From positions 1 to 23,909 of the IMG/VR virus record IMGVR_UViG_3300021961_000633: a stretch of DNA of 23,909 bases; one strand, given 5' to 3'. The notes beneath the pieces were generated by a model, which saw only the letters and a list, made by a program, of their open reading frames with translations, was not told the DNA's origin and did not search any database. The stretch comes from a virus. Of this stretch, positions 8,863 through 16,084 are shown one piece after another; position 1 is the first letter of the stretch; every line of letters starts with the position of its first letter. The position numbers were made by a program, and so were the translations under genes.

Positions 8863-9369
8863 ATGAAAACATTTTCTAAAATATTTAGTTGGACAATTAT
8901 TGTTTTACTTGTTTTATTTATGGTTCATACTGCACACGCTGATACTACTACTATTAACTATAAAGGTCAACCACCACCTAGTGCCATTAGCCCTTCTATA
9001 AGTGCTTTTAGCCAAGACGTTTGCCTTGTCCCTGTTAGTGGTTCTGTTTCTAGTACTTTGTTTGGCGTAAGTGGTGGCTCTGGCTATAAAGACGAGAACT
9101 GTGAGCGTATTAAATTAGCTAAAACTCTCAACGATTTAGGTCTTAAAGTTGCAGCAGTTTCTATACTTTGTCAAGATAATAGAGTATTTGAAGCTATGTT
9201 GCAATCAGGTTCACCATGCCCTATAAACGGTTCTATCGGTGATGCTGCAAAGCGTGGCTGGTATGAATTAAAACCAGATACATTTAAGAAACTTTATGGT
9301 CAAACATTCACTATACCGCTTGTTCCTGACGAGCCTATTACTACTTCTCTCCCTACTAAAGGTAAATAA
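8863..9369 (+). CDS. Exported protein of unknown function in the lysis region
   Basis: 168 aa. A clear signal peptide (residues ~1-26, basic start, hydrophobic core, HTAHA|D cleavage site) is followed by a mature protein beginning with a Pro-rich stretch (KGQPPPSAISPSISAF). It has four cysteines that could form disulfides, and a helical core (KLAKTLNDLGLKVAAVSILC). There is no lipobox. Similar exported proteins occur beside holin genes in aquatic podophages, but no function is known to me. Its last 74 nt are read in another frame as the signal peptide of the next gene. Confidence 0.65.
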   Translation: MKTFSKIFSWTIIVLLVLFMVHTAHADTTTINYKGQPPPSAISPSISAFSQDVCLVPVSGSVSSTLFGVSGGSGYKDENCERIKLAKTLNDLGLKVAAVSILCQDNRVFEAMLQSGSPCPINGSIGDAAKRGWYELKPDTFKKLYGQTFTIPLVPDEPITTSLPTKGK

Positions 9370-10354
9370 CGCCTATGCTTGGTATTGCAACTATACTCCA
9401 ACGCCTGAAGGCTATATGCTTCAAGGTTCTCTCGTATGTCATGGCATTGATCCACAAATTGCAATTAAAGACTATTGGTGCGTATCTTATAACCCAAGTG
9501 ACCCAATATGTAGTGCGTATCAAACTCCTGCTTGTTCAGACTTGGTTGAAAATCAAACCACTGCTTGCACGTTACCTCACTATAGCGGTGCTGTTAATCA
9601 AAGCAGGAACTTTAGTTGTTCTACGCAAAGCTGGTCAGCTTGGACAGAAACTTCTAACAATTGCACACAAGACCCTCCAACGTGTCAAACAAGCACTGAA
9701 ACTAGACAAGTAGCCTGTCAAGCAGACTATGTAGGTTCTATTACTGAAACTAACATTTCATCTTGCCCAGATCCTTATGGAAGTCCTGTATGGAATGGTT
9801 GGGTAGAAACAAATAATACATGTGTTAAGAGTGCTACAAACGTCACTAACGTGAGTTCTCCAGTTAGCCCTAGCTCACCCCTTAACCCAGTAAATAACCC
9901 ACCTCCACCACCGCCTGCAGCACCTCCACCGTTACCAGCTGAACCGCCTAGAGTAGAGTCAGTTCCTGTTAAGGTTGAACAACCAAAACAAGAAACTAAA
10001 AGTGAGCCAAAAGCAAAAGAAGACAGCCCAAAAGACCCACCAAAGACTGAACAAAAGAATGAGAGCAAGGAAAGTCCTAAACTTGACGTACCAAAGGGTA
10101 AAGAACTTGTACATGGCTTTGGGATAGTCCTTTCTTTAGAAATACTTAACAGACCTATTATACAGCAAATAGAAATAACAGACGCATTTAAATTTGATAC
10201 GGAGATAAACAATGAGTTCGGAAAAAATCAAAACCTTCAGCTTGAGCTTATCCAGCTCGGCACTTCTGAAATTGATTTTAATAGCATTGCCAATAGTAGC
10301 TGGCTCGGCATACGCAGGCATAACTTTTTACAACAAGATGGTTACGGCAATTGA
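9296..10354 (+). CDS. Exported Cys-rich, Pro/Lys/Glu-rich protein, possibly periplasm-spanning
   Basis: 352 aa. It has a signal peptide (residues ~1-28, Leu-rich core, NNAYA|W site). The Cys-rich part that follows has WSAWTETSNNC and WNGWVETNNTC units, resembling thrombospondin-type or phage C-x-x-x-W repeats. Then comes a TonB-like stretch: PPPPPPAAPPPLPAEPP followed by alternating Lys/Glu/Pro to about residue 275. Such stretches are extended and suited to crossing the periplasm. The last ~47 codons (10212-10354) overlap the next gene out of frame. No lipobox. The export signal and composition are clear; a spanin-like or outer-membrane role is inference. Confidence 0.6.
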   Translation: MVKHSLYRLFLTSLLLLLSLLKVNNAYAWYCNYTPTPEGYMLQGSLVCHGIDPQIAIKDYWCVSYNPSDPICSAYQTPACSDLVENQTTACTLPHYSGAVNQSRNFSCSTQSWSAWTETSNNCTQDPPTCQTSTETRQVACQADYVGSITETNISSCPDPYGSPVWNGWVETNNTCVKSATNVTNVSSPVSPSSPLNPVNNPPPPPPAAPPPLPAEPPRVESVPVKVEQPKQETKSEPKAKEDSPKDPPKTEQKNESKESPKLDVPKGKELVHGFGIVLSLEILNRPIIQQIEITDAFKFDTEINNEFGKNQNLQLELIQLGTSEIDFNSIANSSWLGIRRHNFLQQDGYGN

Positions 10355-10619
10355 AGCTGTTGACAGTTTAGATTTAGCTCCTATAGAGTCTAAATTAAAT
10401 GGTTTAGAAATACAAGTTAAAGCAATAAATGAAAGACAATATCAACTGTCAGAGTCTATAATGAAAGCTAGTGAAAAGTCTTCAGATGCTATTGCTAACT
10501 CTCGTGAAACTGCAGCTATGGTATCAGGTCTGCGTAAAGAATTAGAAGCTACTGTTAATGCTATGGATGATAAATTAAATACTGTTAAACGCAGCACAAT
10601 GAACCCATTATCAAAATGA
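10212..10619 (+). CDS. Inner-membrane coiled-coil protein, candidate i-spanin-like
   Basis: 135 aa, with GGAG at 10201-10204 as SD. One N-terminal membrane segment (residues ~17-40, LLKLILIALPIVAGSAYAG) leads into an extended charged helix with heptad spacing (~50-125). This is the topology of Rz-type i-spanins, but also of other phage membrane coiled-coil proteins. It overlaps the 3' end of the Pro-rich gene by 143 nt and is joined by ATGA to the metallopeptidase gene. The partner lipoprotein expected of a classical Rz1 is not seen. Confidence 0.55.
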   Translation: MSSEKIKTFSLSLSSSALLKLILIALPIVAGSAYAGITFYNKMVTAIEAVDSLDLAPIESKLNGLEIQVKAINERQYQLSESIMKASEKSSDAIANSRETAAMVSGLRKELEATVNAMDDKLNTVKRSTMNPLSK

Positions 10620-10975
10620 CATTCATCACAGAAAATAATATAGCTAACCTCTATAGTGCAATTATAGAGATGCCTATATTTGATGAATACAAATTACCAC
10701 CAGCATCTAAAGTAGATTTTGTTATTGTAAATGACAATGCTATATGTGGAGAGTATCAACCACCAGAAAAAAGTGAACCACATGTCATTACTATATCTAC
10801 TGCAAGACATTCTCACTTATACCCTGTGTTAATTACACTTTGCCATGAAATATTGCATATGTGTGTATATACAGTTTCACCAAAAACAGAGCAGTACACA
10901 AGTCATAAAGGCTTGTTTCTTAAATTACAAAAACGTGTAGCCAAAATGTATGGCTTTGATCCAAAGGAGTTATAG
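10616..10975 (+). CDS. SprT-like zinc metallopeptidase domain protein
   Basis: 119 aa. The zincin motif HEILH is at residues 77-81 (H77, E78 and H81), with a candidate third ligand H97 in TSHKGLF. Small single-domain SprT/WSS-like metalloproteases of this size occur in many phages. The substrate is unknown. Placement between a spanin-like protein and the holin would suit cleavage of an envelope or lysis protein, but without a signal peptide the enzyme is cytosolic. Starts in an ATGA overlap. Confidence 0.7.
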   Translation: MTFITENNIANLYSAIIEMPIFDEYKLPPASKVDFVIVNDNAICGEYQPPEKSEPHVITISTARHSHLYPVLITLCHEILHMCVYTVSPKTEQYTSHKGLFLKLQKRVAKMYGFDPKEL

Positions 10976-11473
10976 ATGTTAAGTATTTTATCAGGTATAT
11001 TAGGTTTTGCTACTTCAGGCTTACCCAGTGTTTTAGGTTTCTTTCAGCAAAAGGGTGACCAAAAACATGAAAGAGAAATGGCTAAACTACAAACAGAACG
11101 TGAATTAGAATTAGCTAAAGCAGGCTTTATATCACAAGAAAAGATAGAAGCTATTAAGCTAGACCAAATAGAAGTTCAAACATACGCACAAGAACGTGAA
11201 GCATTATACGACCACGATAAGAAGTTAGTAGAAAATGCAAGCCCTACAGTTAAGAATTGGAACGCTATGGTTAGACCTGTAGTAGCCTTTATCTTTGTAG
11301 GTGAGTTAGTGCTTATCAACCTTATCTCATTAGCATGGGCTATGTGGTCAGGTGTAGACTTTGTTGTAGCATCTCAAGAAGTATTTGGTTCTGAAGAAAT
11401 GGCTATTACTGCATCTATTATTGGTTTCTATTTCGGTTCTCGTACATGGGAAAAGAAACGTGAAAGTATCTAA
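10976..11473 (+). CDS. Holin of the three-TM type
   Basis: 165 aa, SD AAAGGAG at 10964-10970. The N-terminal hydrophobic segment (~residues 1-23) is followed by a long charged helix (25-90), a second membrane segment (~98-124, RPVVAFIFVGELVLINLI) and a third (~143-154, ITASIIGFYFG), ending SRTWEKKRESI. This layout and the NWNAMVRP / GFYFGSRTWEK signatures match the 3TM holin family found next to endolysins and in gene-transfer agents. It permeabilises the inner membrane to trigger lysis. The lysozyme start overlaps its 3' end. Confidence 0.8.
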   Translation: MLSILSGILGFATSGLPSVLGFFQQKGDQKHEREMAKLQTERELELAKAGFISQEKIEAIKLDQIEVQTYAQEREALYDHDKKLVENASPTVKNWNAMVRPVVAFIFVGELVLINLISLAWAMWSGVDFVVASQEVFGSEEMAITASIIGFYFGSRTWEKKRESI

Positions 11474-11909
11474 AGAGGCTATCAAGTTAATCCGACATCA
11501 TGAAGGTGTTCGTAATAAGCCTTACAAGTGTCCTGCTGGTTTATGGACTGTCGGTGTGGGTCATCTTATTGGAGATGGCAAGTCTCTTCCAGAAGCGTGG
11601 AATAAAACATTTACAAACGAGGAAATAGATGGAATTCTTAAACACGACCTCAATCGTTTCGAGTTGGGAGTACGCAAGATGCTACCTAACGTGCCTCTTC
11701 GACAACACGAATTCGACAGCATTGTTTCTTTTTGCTTCAATCTGGGTCTTGGATGCTTTCAGCGTTCAACCATCCGTCAAGCGTTGCTTCGTGGCGATAA
11801 AGAAGCGGCTATGGAATCGCTAGTTAAATATTGTAGAGCTGGTGGTAAAGTCCTAAAAGGCTTACAAAACAGAAGATTGGATGAACGCAGACTATTTCTT
11901 GGTATATAA
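11460..11909 (+). CDS. GH24 (T4-type) lysozyme, endolysin
   Basis: 149 aa from GTG at 11460, inside the holin end. Residue E15 in HHEG, C24 and T30 in LWTVGVGH have exactly the E-8-x-5-T spacing of the GH24 catalytic triad (E11/D20/T26 in T4), with Cys in the Asp place, a known natural variant. NLGLGCF and a C-terminal RRLDERRLFL end fit the family. It cleaves peptidoglycan glycan strands. The frame is open further upstream to a TTG at 11385, which would add a hydrophobic LLLHLLLVSISVLV segment like a signal-arrest-release anchor. No clear SD decides between the starts. Confidence 0.85.
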   Translation: MKVSKEAIKLIRHHEGVRNKPYKCPAGLWTVGVGHLIGDGKSLPEAWNKTFTNEEIDGILKHDLNRFELGVRKMLPNVPLRQHEFDSIVSFCFNLGLGCFQRSTIRQALLRGDKEAAMESLVKYCRAGGKVLKGLQNRRLDERRLFLGI

Positions 11910-11936
11910 TAAGTAAACTTATAACTAAAGGTTATT

Positions 11937-12674
11937 ATGAAAATTTTACTTATTGATATAGAAGTAGCACCAAATACTGCTCATGTCTGGGGTATTTTTG
12001 ACCAGAACATCTCTATAAATCAATTATTAGAATCATCTTATACCCTTTGCTATGCAGCTAAATGGTACGGTGAATCTAAAATCATGTTTGATTCTATTCA
12101 AAAATCTGGCAAACAAAAGATGCTAGACTCTGTGCATAAACTTCTCGATGAAGCTGATGCCATCGTTCACTACAACGGTTCTAGGTTTGACATACCCATA
12201 CTACACAAAGAGTTTTTATTAGCAGGTATGCCGCCTCCAGCACCTGCCAAACAGATAGATTTATTACAAGTAGCAAGAAGACAATTTAGGTTTGTTTCTA
12301 ACAAACTAGATTATGTATCACAGGCTTTAGGTTTAGGTTCTAAAACAGAACATGAAGGTCATACATTGTGGGTTAAGTGTATGAACGATGATCGTAAAGC
12401 TTGGAAGACTATGGAAGAGTACAATAAAAACGATGTAGTACTACTTGAAAAAGTTTATGACAAGTTTAAAGCATGGATTAAAAACCACCCTAACCACAAT
12501 GCGTATTCCGCAAATACAGTATGTCCAAATTGCGGTTCTAGCAAATTACAAAAGCGTGGTTCAGCAGTTAATTTATCACGACACTATCAACGATTCCAAT
12601 GTCAAGGATGTGGTAAATGGAGCAGATCAGTGAAATCAGAACAAGTTACAAAAGAATCAGTTATCAGCATATAA
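11937..12674 (+). CDS. DEDDy 3'-5' exonuclease (YprB-like) with zinc ribbon
   Basis: 245 aa. RNase H-fold exonuclease motifs in order: Exo I D7/E9 (LIDIEV), Exo II D85 (HYNGSRFDIPIL), Exo III Y162 and D166 (EYNKNDVVLLEKVY). These are the four acidic residues plus Tyr of the DEDDy class. A C-terminal zinc ribbon follows with C196/C199 and C222/C225 (CPNCG, CQGCG). Such enzymes digest single-strand ends and may serve recombination or host DNA breakdown. It follows the lysozyme by 27 nt with AAAGG as a weak SD and is rightward, unlike the other recombination genes. Confidence 0.8.
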   Translation: MKILLIDIEVAPNTAHVWGIFDQNISINQLLESSYTLCYAAKWYGESKIMFDSIQKSGKQKMLDSVHKLLDEADAIVHYNGSRFDIPILHKEFLLAGMPPPAPAKQIDLLQVARRQFRFVSNKLDYVSQALGLGSKTEHEGHTLWVKCMNDDRKAWKTMEEYNKNDVVLLEKVYDKFKAWIKNHPNHNAYSANTVCPNCGSSKLQKRGSAVNLSRHYQRFQCQGCGKWSRSVKSEQVTKESVISI

Positions 12675-12682
12675 GGAAAATT

Positions 12683-12850
12683 ATGAACATTCAACAATTA
12701 TGTGAGCACATGGTAGGCAAAATGGTAGTAGAAGCAGAAGCCTACTACGGTGAAGACGTGCTTATTATAATGTTAGATGACGGAAGCCACATCGAAATTA
12801 GTGGTGATGGGCTTTCCGTTTATTCAGAAGTGCCAGAACTAGACGATTAA
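12683..12850 (+). CDS. Small acidic protein, unknown function
   Basis: 55 aa from the ATG at 12683, SD AAGGA at 12673-12677. Strongly acidic (ends SEVPELDD), with alternating beta-like segments (VLIIMLDDGSHIEISGDG). No family is recognised. It is the last gene of the rightward late block, and its 3' end overlaps the convergent leftward nuclease gene by 12 nt. Confidence 0.6.
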   Translation: MNIQQLCEHMVGKMVVEAEAYYGEDVLIIMLDDGSHIEISGDGLSVYSEVPELDD

Positions 12851-13348
12851 GTTAAAATCATTTAATTCTTTGTTTTGTAATTCATACAAATCAGCTTTTG
12901 TTTGAAAAGCTGTATTATCACTTCTAGTTCTTACAGTACCTTTTTTATAAAAACTAGCTTTTTCAATAAAATCATTTTTATCTATCCAGCCACAAATAGT
13001 TAATATCATATTGGTTCTATTTAAACTACAAAATATGTATCTATCTACTTTGTATTTATCTTGCAATCCAATTAGATTATTTACAAAGTATGGCTTTGGC
13101 TCACAATTTCTTCCCATAGTTTTTACATCATACGTTTTATCTTTATATGTAAAATCTACTCCATTATCAAATCCATTAGATTCAATGAATGGTAATCCTA
13201 AAAAATCTAAAACAACAGACTGACCTACAATACCTCTTAACTGTTCAGAGGCATTACCATCAGCAACACCTCTATTACCAAAGTTAGTTTTTTTTAGTAA
13301 ACTTCTACAATGACTAACAATTTCATCCTTGATCGGAATGTTAATCAT
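12839..13348 (-). CDS. PD-(D/E)XK nuclease-like protein
   Basis: 169 aa from the ATG at 13346-13348; one codon further out is a TTG. The pattern GIVGQSVVLDFLG, then D65 in GVDFTYKDK, then D74-V-K76 (YDVKTMGR) is the PD-(D/E)XK core of a restriction-endonuclease fold. Downstream KYKVDRYIFCSLN and ICGWIDK beta strands are common in phage members of the fold. It may act on host DNA or branched DNA. Last gene of the leftward operon, overlapping DUF3310 by 8 nt at its start and the convergent acidic gene by 12 nt at its end. Confidence 0.65.
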   Translation of the reverse strand: MINIPIKDEIVSHCRSLLKKTNFGNRGVADGNASEQLRGIVGQSVVLDFLGLPFIESNGFDNGVDFTYKDKTYDVKTMGRNCEPKPYFVNNLIGLQDKYKVDRYIFCSLNRTNMILTICGWIDKNDFIEKASFYKKGTVRTRSDNTAFQTKADLYELQNKELNDFNLIV

Positions 13349-13619
13349 CAACCATTTCTAGTCTTTGTAATTGAGCAGCAACCTCTGGTGGATTAACAAC
13401 ATCTTCATCTTTAACTATCTCTAATAGTTTATTTTTATACCATTCAGACTTGTCTAAATCTTCCTCAAACTTGCCTTTAAAAGGGTAGCGTAAGTCGTAT
13501 TTCATCTTACAACCTTTTAGGTATCCAATAAACTCTTCTTTTGTCAAGCGACTTTCAATGACATCTATTGCTTCTATACCACCTACCAAGTAATGCTTTG
13601 GATGATTTATATTATCCAT
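13341..13619 (-). CDS. DUF3310 (SaV-like) protein
   Basis: 92 aa, SD AAAGGAG before the ATG. NHPKHYLVGGIEAIDVIE at the N-terminus, then EEFIGYLKGCKMKYDLRY and a DLDKSEWYKNKLLE segment, match the DUF3310 phage family closely. The family has no proven function; members often sit among nucleotide and DNA metabolism genes. Here it lies between the FkbM methyltransferase and the nuclease in the leftward operon. Confidence 0.85.
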   Translation of the reverse strand: MDNINHPKHYLVGGIEAIDVIESRLTKEEFIGYLKGCKMKYDLRYPFKGKFEEDLDKSEWYKNKLLEIVKDEDVVNPPEVAAQLQRLEMVDD

Positions 13620-13631
13620 ATGATTCTCCTT

Positions 13632-14216
13632 TTAAAATTTACCTCTTAAATACTTTAAGATTCCGTAATTATAACCACGCATTGTGCAATCTATCAAGGT
13701 ATAGTCATACAATAGTTCATCTATACGTCTTCTATTCCAAGCACTATGGAATTCTATAAGAAATACTACTGGTTGTACAGTCAAGTTCTCTAGTATCTCT
13801 ATTTCTGCACCTTCAGTATCTATTTTCATGATGGCACACTCTGGCAAGTGTTTAGCAGACATGACTTTAACTATCTCACCTTCTTGTCTTTGTTCTTCAC
13901 CTTCGTACAGACTGGCTTCCCCACAGTTATGTAATCCATAATACATCATACGCTCACCATCTTCTTTGCCAATAGCAAAGTTTCTAATGGCTATGTCAGT
14001 TCCTGCTGTATTTTGTCTTAATAAACTATAGTTAGCTTTTATAGGTTCATAACAATCTATCTTTGGTTTATCAAAGTATTCATGTGCCCATACTGCAAAG
14101 CCACCTACATTAGCACCTATGTCTATAATATAAGGGCTTTTTCCTATACCTTCTATAGCATATTCACCTTGAAATATCTTACCTACATGGCTAATCATGT
14201 CATTAGGTATAATCAT
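13632..14216 (-). CDS. FkbM-family SAM-dependent methyltransferase
   Basis: 194 aa. SAM motif I IIDIGANVGGFAVWA (residues ~30-44), acidic E57 in IDCYEPI, and the FkbM motif KIDTEGAEIEIL (131-142) are all present. Family members methylate sugar or polyketide hydroxyls. It is ATGA-coupled to the glycosyltransferase, so the two probably act on one glycan. The target could be the host surface polysaccharide (receptor masking), a virion protein, or something else; the sequence does not tell. Confidence 0.85.
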   Translation of the reverse strand: MIIPNDMISHVGKIFQGEYAIEGIGKSPYIIDIGANVGGFAVWAHEYFDKPKIDCYEPIKANYSLLRQNTAGTDIAIRNFAIGKEDGERMMYYGLHNCGEASLYEGEEQRQEGEIVKVMSAKHLPECAIMKIDTEGAEIEILENLTVQPVVFLIEFHSAWNRRRIDELLYDYTLIDCTMRGYNYGILKYLRGKF

Positions 14217-14950
14217 ACAAGCCTGCCACTAAATTGATAAGTGCCTGTGTGACCTAGTTGAGCCCATGCTGCACCCCAAACCTTAATACCATTATCCCTA
14301 GCTAGTTTACAGAAGTGATAATCTTCACTTAACAAATGATTTTGTTCATCAATGCTAGTGGTAAAGTATTCTACAACTTGGTCGCCTATATTTGAATTGT
14401 CATTAACATCATTCATGTTGTGTTTATAAGATGGACACTTGTCTTTTAGCTTTTCAAATACTTCACGTTTAATCAACATAAATCCAGTGCCACCATGTTT
14501 AATCTCAAATGGTTTATCTAATGGCACAAGTTGTTTCTCAACATCGCCAACCATATTTACTACATACTCGCCAGTAAAGTATTTAAGTTGATCCTGTGGC
14601 ACTTTCTTTTCAATAGCAAAAGATACTGCACCCCAGTTAATTTCTTTTTTAGGATACAAGCCACATATAATCTCTACGTCAGAGTCAATCATCTTTAATA
14701 AATCTTTTGCTTCAAACTGTATGTCAGCATCAATAAACATTAAGTGTGTAGAGTCGCTTTTTAAGAAATCATTGACTAAAGTATTACGACCTCTAGTAAT
14801 AAGGCTCTCGTTGTATAGAAATGAAAAGTATGCTTCTATGTCTTTAGCATTAAGCCATGCTTGCAGTTTAAGCATAGACTCTAAATAAGTGCCATAACAT
14901 AAACCTCCATACATTGGTGTTGCTATAAATAAGTTTGGTTTAGTTGCCAC
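14213..14950 (-). CDS. GT-A fold glycosyltransferase
   Basis: 245 aa. N-terminal FIATPMYGGLCYGTYLES, ITRGRNTLVNDFL (residues ~51-63), the DXD-like metal/nucleotide-sugar motif D74-A-D76 in LMFIDADIQF, a GGTGFMLIKREVFEKL acceptor-loop region (~153-168) and SEDYHFC (208-214) are the standard order for Anp1/GT-A phage glycosyltransferases. No membrane segment is seen. It is coupled to FkbM downstream and overlaps the 76-aa gene upstream by 11 nt. It would transfer a sugar from a nucleotide donor; the acceptor is unknown. Confidence 0.85.
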   Translation of the reverse strand: MATKPNLFIATPMYGGLCYGTYLESMLKLQAWLNAKDIEAYFSFLYNESLITRGRNTLVNDFLKSDSTHLMFIDADIQFEAKDLLKMIDSDVEIICGLYPKKEINWGAVSFAIEKKVPQDQLKYFTGEYVVNMVGDVEKQLVPLDKPFEIKHGGTGFMLIKREVFEKLKDKCPSYKHNMNDVNDNSNIGDQVVEYFTTSIDEQNHLLSEDYHFCKLARDNGIKVWGAAWAQLGHTGTYQFSGRLV

Positions 14951-15170
14951 CGTAAGCCTCCGTTAGTTTTTTGCTATCATATTTTTTAACATTAGTTACT
15001 TTTACAATATTTTTGGTATCTGGTATTAATGGTGTTATCGTAACATTATGAAGTTTTAATTTAAGGTCTTTTAACCATGAAAGTTCCGTAGGTTCTGAAG
15101 TCATAAGACCAGACCATACAAGTTTCCCTGTGCTGTCAAACTCTTCTACAAGCCATGCTATAGGTTTCAT
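14940..15170 (-). CDS. Hypothetical 76-aa protein
   Basis: 76 aa, beginning in a TAATG junction after the SleB-like gene. Beta-rich N-terminus (KPIAWLVEEFDSTGKLVWSG) and basic C-terminus (VTNVKKYDSKKLTEAYGGN). Short proteins starting with M-P-IAW-- sit among phage early genes, but I recognise no function. It is kept as real because it is fully coupled to both neighbours in the operon. Confidence 0.6.
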   Translation of the reverse strand: MKPIAWLVEEFDSTGKLVWSGLMTSEPTELSWLKDLKLKLHNVTITPLIPDTKNIVKVTNVKKYDSKKLTEAYGGN

Positions 15171-15559
15171 TAATAAAATACCATCCTTCCTATGTGGACT
15201 ACTTTCTTTTTATTCCAAATAAATCTCATATCTATACTATCATCATGAAAATAAAGACTATTTGCAACTGGGTTAGCATACTTCTTAAAAACTAATGTGT
15301 CAAGTACCAGTAATTGAGTTTCTAAAAACATTTTTTGATCTGGTTTAGCTTGCTTACCATTTACATAGTTTTCTACTCCTATGAACTGCCCACGACTATA
15401 CACAACCTCACAAGCATCTTTGCCAAACCTTTTAGACCTTACTCTATTTGCAATCACATGAATAACCCCTAACTTTTCCTCTAGTGATTGCGTATTGACT
15501 TCTGTATAAACTGCTGTAGCTATACAATGAACGTCATGCTCTGTCAGTTGCATGTCCAT
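15170..15559 (-). CDS. SleB-type cell wall hydrolase (Hydrolase_2)
   Basis: 129 aa. TEHDVHCIATAVYTEVNTQS, then GVIHVIANRVRSKRFGKDAC and EVVYSRGQFIGV, match the SleB/CwlJ catalytic core: Glu in the YxE segment, NRV, and the VVYxxxQF end. A late histidine region (LYFHDDSID) also fits the fold. Such enzymes cleave peptidoglycan. It lies in the leftward early operon, away from the lysis genes, and has no export signal. It may serve lysis, remodelling, or an unrelated job. TAATG-coupled to the 109-aa gene. Confidence 0.75.
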   Translation of the reverse strand: MDMQLTEHDVHCIATAVYTEVNTQSLEEKLGVIHVIANRVRSKRFGKDACEVVYSRGQFIGVENYVNGKQAKPDQKMFLETQLLVLDTLVFKKYANPVANSLYFHDDSIDMRFIWNKKKVVHIGRMVFY

Positions 15560-15888
15560 TATGGTTTGTAAACATTATACACAAGTGGATGAATAACATC
15601 TGCACCTATAATATCTATTATCTTTTTTCTAATAGAATCTTTATGCACGTTTACTACAAAACAACATGAATCTAATAATTCGCTATTAGTAAACAACCAT
15701 TTAATAGCGTCTATTTTGTTTTCAAAATTAATCTTATGATGATACTTCATATTTTTAGTACCTGATTTATTAGGTGCGTGTCTATATAAAGCATCTTCTA
15801 CTGCTTGCGTTAGTATACATGTCAGCAATTTACCCTCTGGGGTATGTGCTAACACACTATTGTCATCAAAATCTATAATCTCTTCCAT
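15559..15888 (-). CDS. Hypothetical 109-aa protein
   Basis: 109 aa, SD GGAG before the ATG (complement of 15893-15896). The N-terminus is acidic; a central basic segment (RHAPNKSGTKNMKYHHK) precedes DAIKWLFTNSELLDSCCFVV and a helical end. No family is recognised. It is the first leftward gene after the pqqA gap, so it either needs its own promoter or is reached by read-through from the SSB-like gene. Confidence 0.55.
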   Translation of the reverse strand: MEEIIDFDDNSVLAHTPEGKLLTCILTQAVEDALYRHAPNKSGTKNMKYHHKINFENKIDAIKWLFTNSELLDSCCFVVNVHKDSIRKKIIDIIGADVIHPLVYNVYKP

Positions 15889-16020
15889 AATGTCTCCGTA
15901 TTTTCATTAGGGTAATATAAATATTTCTTACTTGCTTTTGTATCGCAAAAACAGCATAATTTTATATACAAACTACTTTGTCTTGCATGTATTACATACA
16001 AAGGTGTTTGTGTAGCAAAA

Positions 16021-16038
16021 TGTGTAATATATTACACA
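16021..16038. promoter_or_regulatory. 18-bp perfect palindrome, candidate operator
   Basis: TGTGTAATATATTACACA is identical to its reverse complement. It lies 46 bp upstream of the PqqA-like start and within the gap between two leftward genes. A smaller related palindrome (ATGTATTACAT) lies nearby at 15987-15997, sharing TGTA and TACA ends. No strong -35/-10 pair is visible around it. It looks like a protein-binding site for a dimeric regulator. Confidence 0.6.
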
Positions 16039-16084
16039 CAAATGTACTAAATATTAGAACAATTGATCTATTAAGGAGAACAAT

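Noticed and set aside
9375-9713. 112-aa plus-strand ORF
   Set aside because: Third frame of the Cys-rich exported protein; no SD and no domain.
9775-10212. 145-aa minus-strand ORF rich in Gly/Ser/Cys
   Set aside because: Reverse reading of the Pro/Lys/Glu stretch; composition is explained by that.
11905-11922. TATAAT with a small inverted repeat before the DEDDy exonuclease gene
   Set aside because: No acceptable -35 at 15-19 bp, and the arms are only 6 bp.
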